From DASZQY01 sp035548515 (lineage in GTDB: Bacteria > Pseudomonadota > Alphaproteobacteria > Rhizobiales > Kaistiaceae), in the NCBI GenBank assembly GCA_035548515.1, contig DASZSW010000046.1:1-64000 (forward strand): a DNA stretch of 64,000 nt. Reading direction: 5' to 3'. Position 1 is the first letter of the stretch, and every line of letters begins with the position of its first letter. The notes beneath the pieces are model-generated. The model was given only the letters and a program-made list of their open reading frames with translations, did no database searches and was not told where the DNA came from. Made by a program: the position numbers and the translations under genes. Below, piece by piece: positions 1 through 10,014 of the stretch.

Positions 1-256
1 GGCCATAGTTGGCGGCGAGCTTCACCACCAGCGGCGCCACATCCTCGGCCAGCCAGTTGGCGTAGGCGGCATCTTCCGCCTGCAGCACCTTGGCGACACC
101 GGCCAGCGCGGCGGCCGACTTGGCAGCCTCACCGGCATTGCTGCCGGCCACCAGCACGTGGACATCGCCACCGAGCTGGCCGGCGGCGGTCACGGCGTTG
201 GCGACGTTGGCGCGCACGGCCTTGCCGTCGTGCGCGGCGATCACGAGAACGCTCAT
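1..256 (-). CDS. etfA: Electron transfer flavoprotein alpha subunit, N-terminal part (cut by window edge)
   Basis: The reading frame begins with ATG at 254-256 (MSVLVIAAHDGKAV...) and runs off the left edge after about 85 residues, so only the N-terminal domain is visible. EtfA and EtfB form the FAD/AMP-containing heterodimer that carries electrons from acyl-CoA dehydrogenases to ETF:quinone oxidoreductase. The start codon shares one base with the etfB stop codon (TGATG), the usual translationally coupled etfB-etfA arrangement. The N-terminal Rossmann-like start and the neighbour make the identification firm; the FAD-binding C-terminal half lies outside the window. Confidence 0.93.
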   Translation of the reverse strand, partial: MSVLVIAAHDGKAVRANVANAVTAAGQLGGDVHVLVAGSNAGEAAKSAAALAGVAKVLQAEDAAYANWLAEDVAPLVVKLAANYG

Positions 257-1002
257 CAGATGACTCCCGCCTCGTTCTTGAGCTTGTCGACCAGCTCGGC
301 CACGGTCTTGACCTTGATGCCGGCCTTGCGGGTCGGCGGCTCCTCGACCTTCAGCACCTTCAGGCGCGGCGCCACGTCGACACCCAGCGCATCGGCGGTG
401 AGCTGCTCGATCGGCTTCTTCTTCGCCTTCATGATGTTGGGCAGCGACGCATAGCGCGGCTCGTTCAGGCGCAAATCGGTGGTGATCACCGCCGGCAGCT
501 TGAGCGTGATGTTCTCGAGGCCGCCATCGACCTCGCGCTTGATCGCGACGCCTTCCGTCACATCGAGCTTGTTGGCGAAGGTGCCCTGCGACCAGCCGAG
601 CAGCGCGGCCAGCATCTGGCCGGTCTGGTTGCTGTCGTCATCGATCGCCTGCTTGCCGACGATGACCAGGCCGGGCTGCTCCTTGTCGACCACAGCCTTC
701 ATCAGCTTGGCGACGGCGAGTGGCTGCAGGTCGGCATCGCTCAGCACGTGCACGCCGCGATCGGCGCCCATGGCGAGTGCGGTGCGGATGGTTTCCTGGC
801 ACTGGGCCGGGCCGGCGCTGAAGGCGATCACTTCGGTCGCCTTGCCCTTCTCCTTCATGCGGATCGCCTCTTCCACGGCGATCTCGTCGAAGGGATTCAT
901 CGACATCTTGACGTTCGCCGTCTCGACGCCCGTCTTGTCGGCCTTGACGCGGATCTTGACGTTGTAGTCGATCACGCGCTTGACCGCGACCAGCACCTTC
1001 AT
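256..1002 (-). CDS. etfB: Electron transfer flavoprotein beta subunit
   Basis: The 248-residue product starts MKVLVAVKRVIDYNVKIRVK, the typical EtfB N-terminus, and has the usual family length. EtfB holds AMP and docks dehydrogenases; with EtfA it links fatty-acid and amino-acid oxidation to the respiratory chain, which suits the glutaryl-CoA dehydrogenase at 52.3 kb. An upstream in-frame ATG at 1092 would add 30 residues with no homology to the family, so I chose the ATG at 1002, which has a GAGGG about ten bases upstream. The order HIG1 protein, adenosyltransferase, etfB, etfA is one I recall from many Hyphomicrobiales. Confidence 0.96.
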   Translation of the reverse strand: MKVLVAVKRVIDYNVKIRVKADKTGVETANVKMSMNPFDEIAVEEAIRMKEKGKATEVIAFSAGPAQCQETIRTALAMGADRGVHVLSDADLQPLAVAKLMKAVVDKEQPGLVIVGKQAIDDDSNQTGQMLAALLGWSQGTFANKLDVTEGVAIKREVDGGLENITLKLPAVITTDLRLNEPRYASLPNIMKAKKKPIEQLTADALGVDVAPRLKVLKVEEPPTRKAGIKVKTVAELVDKLKNEAGVI

Positions 1003-1151
1003 TTGTCGTTGGCCCTCGGGATTTTTCTTGCGAAGGCGTGGGTGTAGGTCGCCTCGCATCGGCCTGTCAAGCCGATGCGGCACTGCACACAAGCCGGTTC
1101 GATCAGCGAAAGTGCCGCCAAATCAACCGCTTGCAAAGAATCGCCGGCCGA

Positions 1152-1721
1152 TCAGCGATTCGCGCCGGGCACCCATAACACGTCCTTCGCGCCACGGTCG
1201 TTGGCGTGGCGCGACAGCACGAAGAGCAGATCCGACAGCCGGTTGATGTAGCGGATGGCCTCGGCGTTGACCGGCTCGCGCTCGGCCAGCGCCGTCATCT
1301 CGCGCTCGGCGCGGCGCGCCACGGTCCGCGCCAGATGCAGATACGCCGCCGCGGCGCTGCCGCCGGGCAGCACGAAGGAATTCAGCGGCTTGAGCTCGGC
1401 GTTGAGCGCGTCGATCTCCTTCTCCAGCCGCTCGACCTGGCTGGCGATGATGCGCAGCGGCTCCCACTCCACCTTGGTGCCGTCGTCGGGCGTGCACAGA
1501 TCGGCGCCGAGATCGAACAGATCGTTCTGGATGCGGCCCAGCATCGCGTCGATCTCGGGCGACGGCGGCTGCAGGCGCACCAGCCCGATCACCGCGTTGG
1601 TCTCGTCGACGGCACCGTAGGCCGAGACGCGCGGATCGTGCTTGGGCACGCGTTTGCCGGTGCCGAGCGAGGTTTTGCCCTTGTCGCCGCCGCGCGTGTA
1701 GATGCGGGTGAGCTGAACCAT
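1152..1721 (-). CDS. Cob(I)yrinic acid a,c-diamide / cob(I)alamin adenosyltransferase, PduO type
   Basis: The 189-residue protein begins MVQLTRIYTRGGDKGKTSL and contains RVSAYGAVDETNAVIG and RYINRLSDLLFVLSRHAN, hallmarks of PduO-type ATP:corrinoid adenosyltransferases, which transfer adenosine from ATP to cob(I)alamin in the cytoplasm. The TRGGDKG segment contacts ATP, and the C-terminal RxxNRLSDLLF helix contributes to the active site between subunits. ATG at 1721 overlaps the stop of the upstream HIG1 gene by one base, so coupled translation is likely. A longer frame from 1796 only adds out-of-family sequence. Confidence 0.95.
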   Translation of the reverse strand: MVQLTRIYTRGGDKGKTSLGTGKRVPKHDPRVSAYGAVDETNAVIGLVRLQPPSPEIDAMLGRIQNDLFDLGADLCTPDDGTKVEWEPLRIIASQVERLEKEIDALNAELKPLNSFVLPGGSAAAAYLHLARTVARRAEREMTALAEREPVNAEAIRYINRLSDLLFVLSRHANDRGAKDVLWVPGANR

Positions 1722-1930
1722 CAGGCTCCCCGGCTGGTGATGTACCAGAGAACGATGAACACGATCGCCGCCAGCTGCAGGCGCACGCGCCACCACATGA
1801 AACGGTTGCTGCGCCGGGCATGATCCAGCCCGCCGGCGCGCATCCCGGCCATGCCGACGAAGATCGATCCCAGCGCGCCCAGCATCGAGAGCCCGGCGAG
1901 GATCAGGAACAGGAAGGAGAGAATCTTCAT
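1721..1930 (-). CDS. HIG1-domain twin-transmembrane protein
   Basis: The 69-residue protein has two hydrophobic segments (about residues 4-27 and 50-63) separated by a basic loop with the RRSNRFMWWRVRLQ stretch. This resembles the HIG1 (hypoxia-induced protein) core, in which an Arg/Trp-rich loop joins two membrane helices. In mitochondria such proteins associate with cytochrome c oxidase; the bacterial role is unsettled. It is coupled by a one-base overlap to the adenosyltransferase gene and precedes etfBA, an order I recall from related bacteria. Confidence 0.85.
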   Translation of the reverse strand: MKILSFLFLILAGLSMLGALGSIFVGMAGMRAGGLDHARRSNRFMWWRVRLQLAAIVFIVLWYITSRGA

Positions 1931-1982
1931 CGATCCAACATGGGGTGGCGGCCGACGCGACGCCAGCCTTATCCGGCCCGAC

Positions 1983-3287
1983 CTATCCGGGGAGGCCGAT
2001 CGCGTCGCGCAGGCGGTGGTACTGGATGGCCAGGGCGATGAACGGCTGGCGGATCTCGAACAGCGGCACCTTGGGCAGGTCGCTGAGCGGCAGGTCGAGA
2101 TCGGCGTCAGGCGTGCCCGAGAGCGCCTTCGCCAGCACCGTGCCCATCGCCGTCGTCATCGCCACGCCGCGGCCGTTGTAGCCCAGGCCGGTGATCACAC
2201 CCGGCGCGAGGCGGCAGAGATGCGGCATGTGGTCGAGGGTCAGCCCGACCGTGCCCGACCAGGCATATTCGTATTGCGGCGTGTCGAGGAACGGCCACAG
2301 GCGCTGCACGGTGCGCATCAATGTGTCGAGCGTGGCGTTGCCGACATGCTCGCTCATCGGTCCGCGCCCACCCATCAGCAGGCGGCCATCGGCGTCGAGG
2401 CGATAATAGACCGCGAGCTTGCGCGTCTCCGACACCACCGCGCCGCCGGGCAGGATGCGCTTGCGCACGTTGTGACCCAAAGGCGTGGTGGCGATCTGCA
2501 CGCTCTTCACCGGCACCTGCGCCGTGCGCAGGCCGGGCCACAGCTCGTCGCTGTAGGCATCGGTGCACAGCGCCACCTGCCCGGCGCGCACCGAGCCCTT
2601 GGCCGTGCGCACGCGCCAGCCGTCGCCGTCCTTCTCGATCGCCGTCGCGCGCGACTGAACGAAGAGACGCGCCCCGGCCTTCACCGCGGCGCGCGCCAGC
2701 CCGCGCGCATAGGCGAGCGGATTGACCTGCCCGGCGCGGCGATCGATCCAGCCGCCCTCATAGAAATCGTGGCCGGTCTCGTCGGCGATGGTCTTCTTGT
2801 CGAAGATGTCGGCCGGCGCGCCCTCGCGCTGCCACTCCTCGGCGCGCGCCAGCACGCTTTTCAGCGCGATCTTCGAATGCGCACCCTGGATCCAGCCGCC
2901 CTGCCTGGCCGGACAGTCCATGGCGTGCCGCTTGATCAGGTCGAACACCAGATCGGCCGCGCCGCCGGACAGCTTGACGATGCGGCTGCCCATGTCCTGG
3001 CCGAAATCGCGGCGCAGCTCGCTGGGGTCCATCTTCAGGCCGGGGATCACCTGTCCGCCGTTGCGGCCCGAGGCGCCGTTGCCGATCTCGCCGGCTTCGA
3101 GCAGCACGACCGACAGGCCGCGCTCGGCAGTATGCAGCGCCGTCGACAGGCCGGTGAAGCCGCCGCCTACGACGACAACGTCAGCGGTCAGCTCGCCTTC
3201 GAGAGCGGCAAGAGCGGGAGCGGCGGCGGCGGTGGCGGCCCACAGGCCGCCTTCCATGCCGGGACGATGAACGGGACGGTCGGACAT
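1983..3287 (-). CDS. FAD-dependent oxidoreductase, DAO/gamma-glutamylputrescine oxidase-like
   Basis: The 434-residue product has an N-terminal dinucleotide-binding motif (VVVVGGGFTGLSTALHTAERG, residues about 36-56) followed by LLEAGEIGNGASGRNGGQV, typical of PuuB-like flavoproteins of the D-amino-acid oxidase superfamily. A C-terminal GYNGRGVAMTT segment completes the FAD fold. These enzymes oxidise amines or glutamylated polyamines, producing aldehyde and hydrogen peroxide; the exact substrate cannot be read from sequence. I chose ATG at 3287 (MSDRPVHRPGMEGG) because the 53 residues upstream in frame are Arg-rich and unlike the family. No polyamine genes lie beside it. Confidence 0.9.
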   Translation of the reverse strand: MSDRPVHRPGMEGGLWAATAAAAPALAALEGELTADVVVVGGGFTGLSTALHTAERGLSVVLLEAGEIGNGASGRNGGQVIPGLKMDPSELRRDFGQDMGSRIVKLSGGAADLVFDLIKRHAMDCPARQGGWIQGAHSKIALKSVLARAEEWQREGAPADIFDKKTIADETGHDFYEGGWIDRRAGQVNPLAYARGLARAAVKAGARLFVQSRATAIEKDGDGWRVRTAKGSVRAGQVALCTDAYSDELWPGLRTAQVPVKSVQIATTPLGHNVRKRILPGGAVVSETRKLAVYYRLDADGRLLMGGRGPMSEHVGNATLDTLMRTVQRLWPFLDTPQYEYAWSGTVGLTLDHMPHLCRLAPGVITGLGYNGRGVAMTTAMGTVLAKALSGTPDADLDLPLSDLPKVPLFEIRQPFIALAIQYHRLRDAIGLPG

Positions 3288-3306
3288 AGGCCGACCGTAG
3301 CGCGAC

Positions 3307-3717
3307 TTAATCCGATGTGCGACGGCGCAATCGCTCGAGGCGTTGGCGAATCTCCTCGCGCGACGGCACGCCCTCGGCGGCGCGTGCCATTGCCCGATTG
3401 AGATCCTCGGGCAGGGTCGCATCGGCAAAGCGCTTGGCCCCGACATACCCGGCGAGGCCGCCGGCGCAGGCGCCCATAGCCGCGGTCACCAGCGCGCCCG
3501 GGCCGGTCTTCAGGCCGATCATCGCACCCAGCGCGCCGCCGGCCTTGAAGCCAGCGACGCCACCGGCCCAGCTGCCGGCCTGCGCCACGCTCTCGACCGC
3601 CAGCGGCCGGATCGACTTCTGCTTCGCGCTGACAGTACCGGCGCGGCCGATCTCCAGAGCCGTCCATGCCAGGCCGATGTTCTGGAACACCTGCCAAACC
3701 CGATCGGGAGACATCAT
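3307..3717 (-). CDS. Small glycine-rich protein of unknown function
   Basis: A protein of about 136 residues starting MMSPDRVWQVFQNIGLAWTA. The centre (residues about 45-95) is an Ala/Gly-rich hydrophobic stretch with GxxxG spacings (AGSWAGGVAGFKAGGALGAM, then a second AAMGACAGGLAGYVG block), suggesting a glycine-zipper membrane segment; the C-terminus is charged (RQRLERLRRRTSD). GGAGGG lies just before the first ATG at 3717 and four bases before the second at 3714, which may be the actual start. It is not followed closely by another gene on its strand. I do not recognise the family. Confidence 0.7.
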   Translation of the reverse strand: MMSPDRVWQVFQNIGLAWTALEIGRAGTVSAKQKSIRPLAVESVAQAGSWAGGVAGFKAGGALGAMIGLKTGPGALVTAAMGACAGGLAGYVGAKRFADATLPEDLNRAMARAAEGVPSREEIRQRLERLRRRTSD

Positions 3718-3837
3718 CCCTCCAGGCCGCATGATCGCGGCGCTGCAACAAATGGGGATGCGGGACAAGCGGCACAAGCTGCGACGCGAACGCCGTTGAC
3801 GACGCGGGTAGAGAACCACTATCCAGACCCCGGGCCA

Positions 3838-3877
3838 CGCTCCCCCACCGGAGCGCTTCTCTTCTGGAAGGGAGAGC
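3838..3877 (+). promoter_or_regulatory. Structured serC leader, candidate serC-motif RNA
   Basis: Just before serC are two adjacent hairpins. The first pairs CGCTCC (3838-3843) with GGAGCG (3850-3855). The second lies in GCTTCTCTTCTGGAAGGGAG and its continuation to 3877 and would sequester the ribosome-binding purines ahead of the ATG at 3883. Position, spacing and sequence agree with my memory of the serC-motif RNA described upstream of serC in Alphaproteobacteria. No ligand has been firmly assigned that I know of. A covariance-model search would settle membership. Confidence 0.6.
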
Positions 3878-3882
3878 TGTCT

Positions 3883-5046
3883 ATGAAGCCGAACGCTCGT
3901 CCTCTGCGTCCTGATTTTTCCTCCGGTCCCTGCGCCAAGCGCCCCGGTTGGACGCCCCAAGCCCTCCTCGACGCCGCCACCGGCCGCTCCCACCGCTCGA
4001 AGATCGGCAAGAAGAAGCTCGCCGAGGTGATCGACCGCACGCGCAAGGTGCTGGGCATCCCCGCCGGCTACCGCATCGGCATCGTGCCCGCCTCCGACAC
4101 CGGCGCCGTCGAGATGACGCTGTGGTCGATGCTGGGTGCGCGCCCGGTCGACATCCTCGTCTGGGAGAGCTTCGGCGAAGGCTGGGCCACCGACATCGTC
4201 AAGCAGCTCAAGCTCAAGGATGCGCGCACGCTCAAGGCGCCCTATGGCGAGCTGCCCGACCTCAAGCAGGTCGACTGGTCGCACGACGTGGTCTTCACCT
4301 GGAACGGCACGACCTCGGGCGTGCGCGTGCCGAACGGCGATTGGATCGCGGCAGACCGCGAGGGGCTCACCATCTGTGACGCGACTTCGGCGGCGTTCGC
4401 GCAGAACCTCGATTTCGCCAAGCTCGATGTGGTGACCTTCTCCTGGCAGAAGGCGCTCGGCGGCGAGGCGGCGCACGGCATGATCGTGCTCAGCCCGCGC
4501 GCGGTGAAGCGGCTGGAGTCTTACGTGCCGGCATGGCCACTGCCGAAGATTTTCCGCATGACAAAGGGCGGCAAGCTGATCGACGGCATCTTTGTTGGCG
4601 AGACGATCAACACGCCGTCGATGCTGTGCGTCGAGGATTACATCGACGCGCTGCAGTGGGCGAAGTCGGTTGGTGGCCTCAAGGGCCTGGCGGCCCGGGC
4701 GGACGGCAACTTCAAGGTGCTCGCCGACTGGGCGGCCAAGACGCCGTGGATCGATTTCTTCGCCGACGATCCGGCGACGCGCTCCAACACCTCGATCTGT
4801 CTAAAGGTCGTCGATCCAGCGGTCACCGCTTTGCCGCTCGAGGCGCACGAGGCGTTCGTGCGCGCGATTGCCGCGCGGCTCGATAAGGAGGGCGTCGCCC
4901 ATGACATCGCCTTCCATCGCGACGCGCCGCCGCACTTCCGCATCTGGGGCGGCGCAACGATAGAGGCGCGCGATCTTGCGGCCCTCACCGCGTGGCTCGA
5001 ATGGGGCTACGCGCTGGAGAAGGCCGATCTCAAGGTCGCGGCGTAA
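3883..5046 (+). CDS. serC: Phosphoserine aminotransferase
   Basis: The 387-residue PLP enzyme converts 3-phosphohydroxypyruvate and glutamate to O-phosphoserine. The opening RPDFSSGPCAKRPGW and the conserved FSWQKALGGEAAHGM, which carries the PLP-binding lysine, are those of the alphaproteobacterial SerC branch. The start at 3883 has GGAAGGGAGAG six bases upstream. A long in-frame extension from 3343 is non-homologous and runs through the leader RNA. serA follows 147 bp downstream in the same direction, so the first two steps of serine synthesis from 3-phosphoglycerate are side by side. Confidence 0.97.
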   Translation: MKPNARPLRPDFSSGPCAKRPGWTPQALLDAATGRSHRSKIGKKKLAEVIDRTRKVLGIPAGYRIGIVPASDTGAVEMTLWSMLGARPVDILVWESFGEGWATDIVKQLKLKDARTLKAPYGELPDLKQVDWSHDVVFTWNGTTSGVRVPNGDWIAADREGLTICDATSAAFAQNLDFAKLDVVTFSWQKALGGEAAHGMIVLSPRAVKRLESYVPAWPLPKIFRMTKGGKLIDGIFVGETINTPSMLCVEDYIDALQWAKSVGGLKGLAARADGNFKVLADWAAKTPWIDFFADDPATRSNTSICLKVVDPAVTALPLEAHEAFVRAIAARLDKEGVAHDIAFHRDAPPHFRIWGGATIEARDLAALTAWLEWGYALEKADLKVAA

Positions 5047-5061
5047 CCCACCAAGCTCAGG

Positions 5062-5158
5062 GTGTCATGCCCGCGCAGGCGGGCATCCAGTAGCCGCCGC
5101 CGGTTCAATGCTTGCGCATAACGGTGGTTACTGGGTCCCCGCCTTCCGGGGGCGACAG
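5062..5158. repeat. Intergenic palindromic element, family C copy 1
   Basis: Between serC and serA, the segment beginning TGTCATGCCCGCGCAGGCGG is mirrored by an imperfect inverted copy ending near 5158 (TACTGGGTCCCCGCC...GGCGACA). Each arm is itself a small hairpin. The same design recurs at 29017-29105. Such GTCATGCCCGC-type palindromes are dispersed in many alphaproteobacterial genomes. Transcribed between serC and serA, it could fold and influence mRNA processing. Confidence 0.75.
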
Positions 5159-5193
5159 ACAGGGCATTACCAATCGAACAGGACACAACACCC

Positions 5194-6780
5194 ATGGCAC
5201 CCCGCGTCCTCGTCTCCGACAAACTTTCCAAGACCGCCGTGCAGATCTTCGCCGACCACGGCATCGAGGTCGACTATCAGCCCGATCTCGGCAAGGACAA
5301 GGAGAAGCTCCAGTCGATCATCGGCAACTACGACGGTCTCGCCATCCGCTCGGCGACCAAGGTGACCGAGAAGTTGCTCGGCGCCGCGGGTAAGCTGCGC
5401 GTCATCGGCCGGGCCGGCATCGGCGTCGACAACGTCGACGTCCCGGCGGCGAGCGCGCGTGGCATCATCGTGATGAACACGCCGTTCGGCAACTCGATCA
5501 CGACCGCCGAGCACGCGATCGCGATGATGTTCGCGGTGGCGCGGCAGCTGCCCGAGGCGAACGCTTCCACACAGGCGGGGAAGTGGGAGAAGAACCGCTT
5601 CATGGGCGTGGAGATCACGGCCAAGACGCTTGGCATCATCGGGTGCGGCAACATCGGCTCGATCGTGGCTGAAAAGGCGAACGGCCTCGGCATGAAGGTG
5701 ATCGCGTTCGATCCTTTCCTCTCCGAGGAGCGCGCCGTGCAGCTCGGCGTCGACAAGGTCGAGCTCGACGAACTGTTCCGTCGCGCCGATTTCATCACGC
5801 TGCACACGCCGCTCACGGAAAAGACCAAGAACATCATCGATGCCGCGGCGATTGCGAAGATGAAGAATGGCGTGCGCATCATCAATTGCGCGCGCGGCGG
5901 GCTGGTCGACGAAGATGCGCTGGCGGCGGCGATAAAATCAGGCAAGGTCGCGGGAGCAGGCGTGGACGTGTTTGTGACCGAGCCGGCGGAATCCTCGGTG
6001 CTGTTCGGGCTACCTAACGTCGTATGCACGCCGCATCTCGGCGCCGCCACCACCGAGGCGCAGGAAAACGTCGCGCTTCAGGTCGCCGAACAGATGTCGG
6101 ATTACCTGATCAACGGCGCGGTCTCCAATGCGCTGAACATGCCGTCGATCACGGCCGAGGAGGCCCCGCGGCTGCGTCCGTTTGTGAAGCTCGCGGAGAA
6201 CCTGGGTTCGTTTGCCGGCCAACTCACGGAGTCGCACATCAACGGCGTGACCATCGAGTACGCTGGTGAGGTGTCCGAGATGAACACCAAGGCGCTGACG
6301 GCAGCGCTGCTCGCTGGCCTGCTTCGCCCGATGCTGTCCGAGGTCAACATGGTCAACGCGCCGATCGTCGCCAAGGAGCGCGGCATGCGGGTCGACGAGG
6401 TGCGGCAATCGCAGAGGGGCGCCTACGGAACGTACATCCGGCTGACGGTACGAACCGACCAGATGGAGCGTTCGGTAGCCGGCACCGTCTTCTCGGACGG
6501 GCGTCCGCGCATCATCCAGATCAAAAACATCGGGCTGGAAGCCGCCTTCGCGCCGAACATGCTCTACGTCACCAACAAGGACAAACCAGGCTTCATCGGC
6601 CGCCTCGGCACGCTGCTCGGCAACGAGAAGGTGAATATCGCGTCGTTCAATCTTGGGCGGGCGGCGGCGGGAGAGGATGCAATCTCGCTGATTGAGGTGG
6701 ACGGGGCAGTGACGGAAGCCGTGCTCGCATCGGTAGGGAAGCTCGAAGGCGTGATCCAGGCGAAGCGGGTCAGCTTCTAG
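5194..6780 (+). CDS. serA: D-3-phosphoglycerate dehydrogenase
   Basis: The 528-residue enzyme catalyses the first step of serine biosynthesis, oxidation of 3-phosphoglycerate with NAD. The D-2-hydroxyacid dehydrogenase core includes GRAGIGVDNVDV, the NAD-binding LGIIGCGNIGSIVAEKA and the catalytic region ending PHLGAATTEAQ. The length and the C-terminal half (an intervening domain near 320-450 and an ACT domain at about 455-528, NMLYVTNKDKPGFIGRLGTL) match the long SerA class, where ACT domains bind serine for feedback control. AGGA lies ten bases before the ATG. Confidence 0.97.
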   Translation: MAPRVLVSDKLSKTAVQIFADHGIEVDYQPDLGKDKEKLQSIIGNYDGLAIRSATKVTEKLLGAAGKLRVIGRAGIGVDNVDVPAASARGIIVMNTPFGNSITTAEHAIAMMFAVARQLPEANASTQAGKWEKNRFMGVEITAKTLGIIGCGNIGSIVAEKANGLGMKVIAFDPFLSEERAVQLGVDKVELDELFRRADFITLHTPLTEKTKNIIDAAAIAKMKNGVRIINCARGGLVDEDALAAAIKSGKVAGAGVDVFVTEPAESSVLFGLPNVVCTPHLGAATTEAQENVALQVAEQMSDYLINGAVSNALNMPSITAEEAPRLRPFVKLAENLGSFAGQLTESHINGVTIEYAGEVSEMNTKALTAALLAGLLRPMLSEVNMVNAPIVAKERGMRVDEVRQSQRGAYGTYIRLTVRTDQMERSVAGTVFSDGRPRIIQIKNIGLEAAFAPNMLYVTNKDKPGFIGRLGTLLGNEKVNIASFNLGRAAAGEDAISLIEVDGAVTEAVLASVGKLEGVIQAKRVSF

Positions 6781-6896
6781 CCCGGCAAGCGTCCGCCAAG
6801 GATTTTCCGCAATACGGGCATTGGCGCAACACAATCGCCGCGTAGGCCTGACGCCTCTAGCGGGTTTGGGCGGGCCAACGCGGGGAATTCACTACT

Positions 6897-8591
6897 ATGT
6901 CCAGGATGTCACTCGGCGCCGGGTTGATGCTCGGCGCCTCCGTCGTCGTGCTTTGCGCCACGGGCGCCGTTGCGGGCGAGCTGAAGGCGGCGAGCCGGAT
7001 CGATTCCGTTACGGTTTACCCGAGCGGCGCGACCGTCGCGCGGATTGCCGATGTGGCGCTGCCGGCCGGCCCGACGACTCTCGTGCTCGATGACCTGCCG
7101 GCGGAGCTCGAGGCGGACAGCCTCAAGGTGGAGGGGCCCGGCGCCCAGCCGTTCGCCATTGCGTCGGTGGAGACGCGCATGGTCCCGGCAGACGACATCA
7201 GCAACCCCGCGCGGCAGTCGCTGGTGGATGAAGTCCAGTCGATCGACGACAAGATCGAGGCGATCAGCGACCGGCTCGACGCACTGGACGGGCGCAAGAA
7301 GTTCCTCGAGCATCTGATCGATTCCGCGCCGAACGGTTTTGGCAAGGCTCTGGCGGAAGGCACCGGCAACATCGACCAGTGGAACCAGGCGGCCGCGACC
7401 ATCGGCAACGGCCTCGCCGACGTGGCTGATGCGATCCGCGCCGCGAATATCGAGCAACGCGCGCTTACGAAGGAGCGCGAGGCGAAGGAAAAGATGCTGG
7501 CCGATCTGCCGGCGCCGCGCGACCACACCGCCGTGCGCATATCACTCCAGGCGGATGCAGCCACCAGCGGTACTCTGACGGTGCGCTATCACACTGCGTC
7601 GGCGCGCTGGCTGCCGACTTACGACGCGCAGCTCACCACCGGCGATCGTGGCGGATCCCCATCGCTGGCTCTGGTGCGACGTGCCGAGGTGACCCAATCG
7701 ACGGGCGAGAATTGGGACGGCGTGCACCTCACGCTGTCGACCGCGCAGTCGCAGGGCGGTACCGCAGCGCCGGAACTCGATCCGTATCTGGTCAGTCTCT
7801 ATGACCCGGACAACACCGTAGCGAGCGACTCCGTGGCGCCCAGCGCGCCGGCAACCGGTCTCGCCAACAAGCTTCAGAGATTCAGCGGGAGCGCGGCGGG
7901 TGAAGCGGAGGCCGCGCCGGCACTGGCAAAGGTCATCGAAGCGGCGGCGGATTTCGGCGACTTCCGCGCTGAGTACAACGTGCCGGGCCTGGTTTCCGTC
8001 GAGGACAGCGAAGGCGCCCGCTCGCTGCAGATCGCAACCGAGCGGCTCCAGCCGAAGCTTGGCGTCAGGGCCGCGCCCGCAGTTTCGGAGACCGCGTATC
8101 TGCACGCGTCGTTCACGGCGCCCGATGGCGCGCCGCTCCTGGCTGGCAAGGTGGCGCTCTTCCGCGACGGCACGTTCGTCGGCAACGGGCAGGTCGAATT
8201 CACCGAGGCCGGCGCCGATGTCGACCTCGGCTTTGGCGTCGACGAGCGCGTGCATATCGCCCGCGCTACCCTGGATCACCGGACAGGCGACGCCGGCATT
8301 CCGATCATCGCGTCTCGCAAGACCGACACGCGGAGCTACAAGACCACGGTGGCGAATCTTCATTCGCAACCGATGGAGATCACCATCATGGACCGCACGC
8401 CTTACGCCGAGGACAGCGATATCAACGTCAAGCGCCTCAGCATTTCGACTGCGCCGACCAGGGAGAACGTGGACGACAAGCGCGGCATCCTCGCCTGGAC
8501 CTACACCTACGGACCCGGGGAAACGCGCGACATCGTCAACGCCTACGAGGTGAGCTGGCCGGCCAATCAGTCGCTGGTTTCGCTCGACTAA
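6897..8591 (+). CDS. MuiA-family secreted protein (DUF4140/DUF4139)
   Basis: The 564-residue protein has a signal peptide (MSRMSLGAGLMLGASVVVL with cleavage near AVAG). It is followed by IDSVTVYPSGATVARIADVALPAG (DUF4140), a coiled region at about 95-180, and a C-terminal DUF4139 domain with RYHTASARWLPTYDAQL. Family members are named after Streptomyces/Pseudomonas 'mucoidy inhibitor A', but the biochemical role is unknown. The product is probably periplasmic. The gene stands alone, 116 bp after serA and 92 bp before purA. Confidence 0.88.
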   Translation: MSRMSLGAGLMLGASVVVLCATGAVAGELKAASRIDSVTVYPSGATVARIADVALPAGPTTLVLDDLPAELEADSLKVEGPGAQPFAIASVETRMVPADDISNPARQSLVDEVQSIDDKIEAISDRLDALDGRKKFLEHLIDSAPNGFGKALAEGTGNIDQWNQAAATIGNGLADVADAIRAANIEQRALTKEREAKEKMLADLPAPRDHTAVRISLQADAATSGTLTVRYHTASARWLPTYDAQLTTGDRGGSPSLALVRRAEVTQSTGENWDGVHLTLSTAQSQGGTAAPELDPYLVSLYDPDNTVASDSVAPSAPATGLANKLQRFSGSAAGEAEAAPALAKVIEAAADFGDFRAEYNVPGLVSVEDSEGARSLQIATERLQPKLGVRAAPAVSETAYLHASFTAPDGAPLLAGKVALFRDGTFVGNGQVEFTEAGADVDLGFGVDERVHIARATLDHRTGDAGIPIIASRKTDTRSYKTTVANLHSQPMEITIMDRTPYAEDSDINVKRLSISTAPTRENVDDKRGILAWTYTYGPGETRDIVNAYEVSWPANQSLVSLD

Positions 8592-8637
8592 ATGGGTCGC
8601 GTGCACCGCACACAGCCGCTATAGTCCGCCCGCTTTT

Positions 8638-8660
8638 CGCCCCGGCTTCGCGCCGGGGCG
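8638..8660 (+). other. Strong GC hairpin between the muiA-like gene and purA
   Basis: CGCCCCGGC (8638-8646) pairs perfectly with GCCGGGGCG (8652-8660) across a five-base loop. No T-run follows on either strand, so an intrinsic terminator is not supported. It would lie in the purA 5' leader, 24 bp before the ATG at 8684, or at the end of the preceding transcript. Confidence 0.5.
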
Positions 8661-8683
8661 ATTCTGTCGGGGATCGGCTTGTC

Positions 8684-9976
<1,293 letters not shown>

Positions 9977-10014
9977 TTTTAGCGGCTAATAGGGGACTCG
10001 GCAGAGCGAGGGAA

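Noticed and set aside
1851..3401. 516-residue open frame opposite the flavoprotein gene
   Set aside because: Antisense shadow of a gene with a clear FAD motif; no coherent protein features.
8638..8660. GC hairpin as an intrinsic terminator
   Set aside because: There is no T-run on either strand; kept only as an unexplained hairpin.
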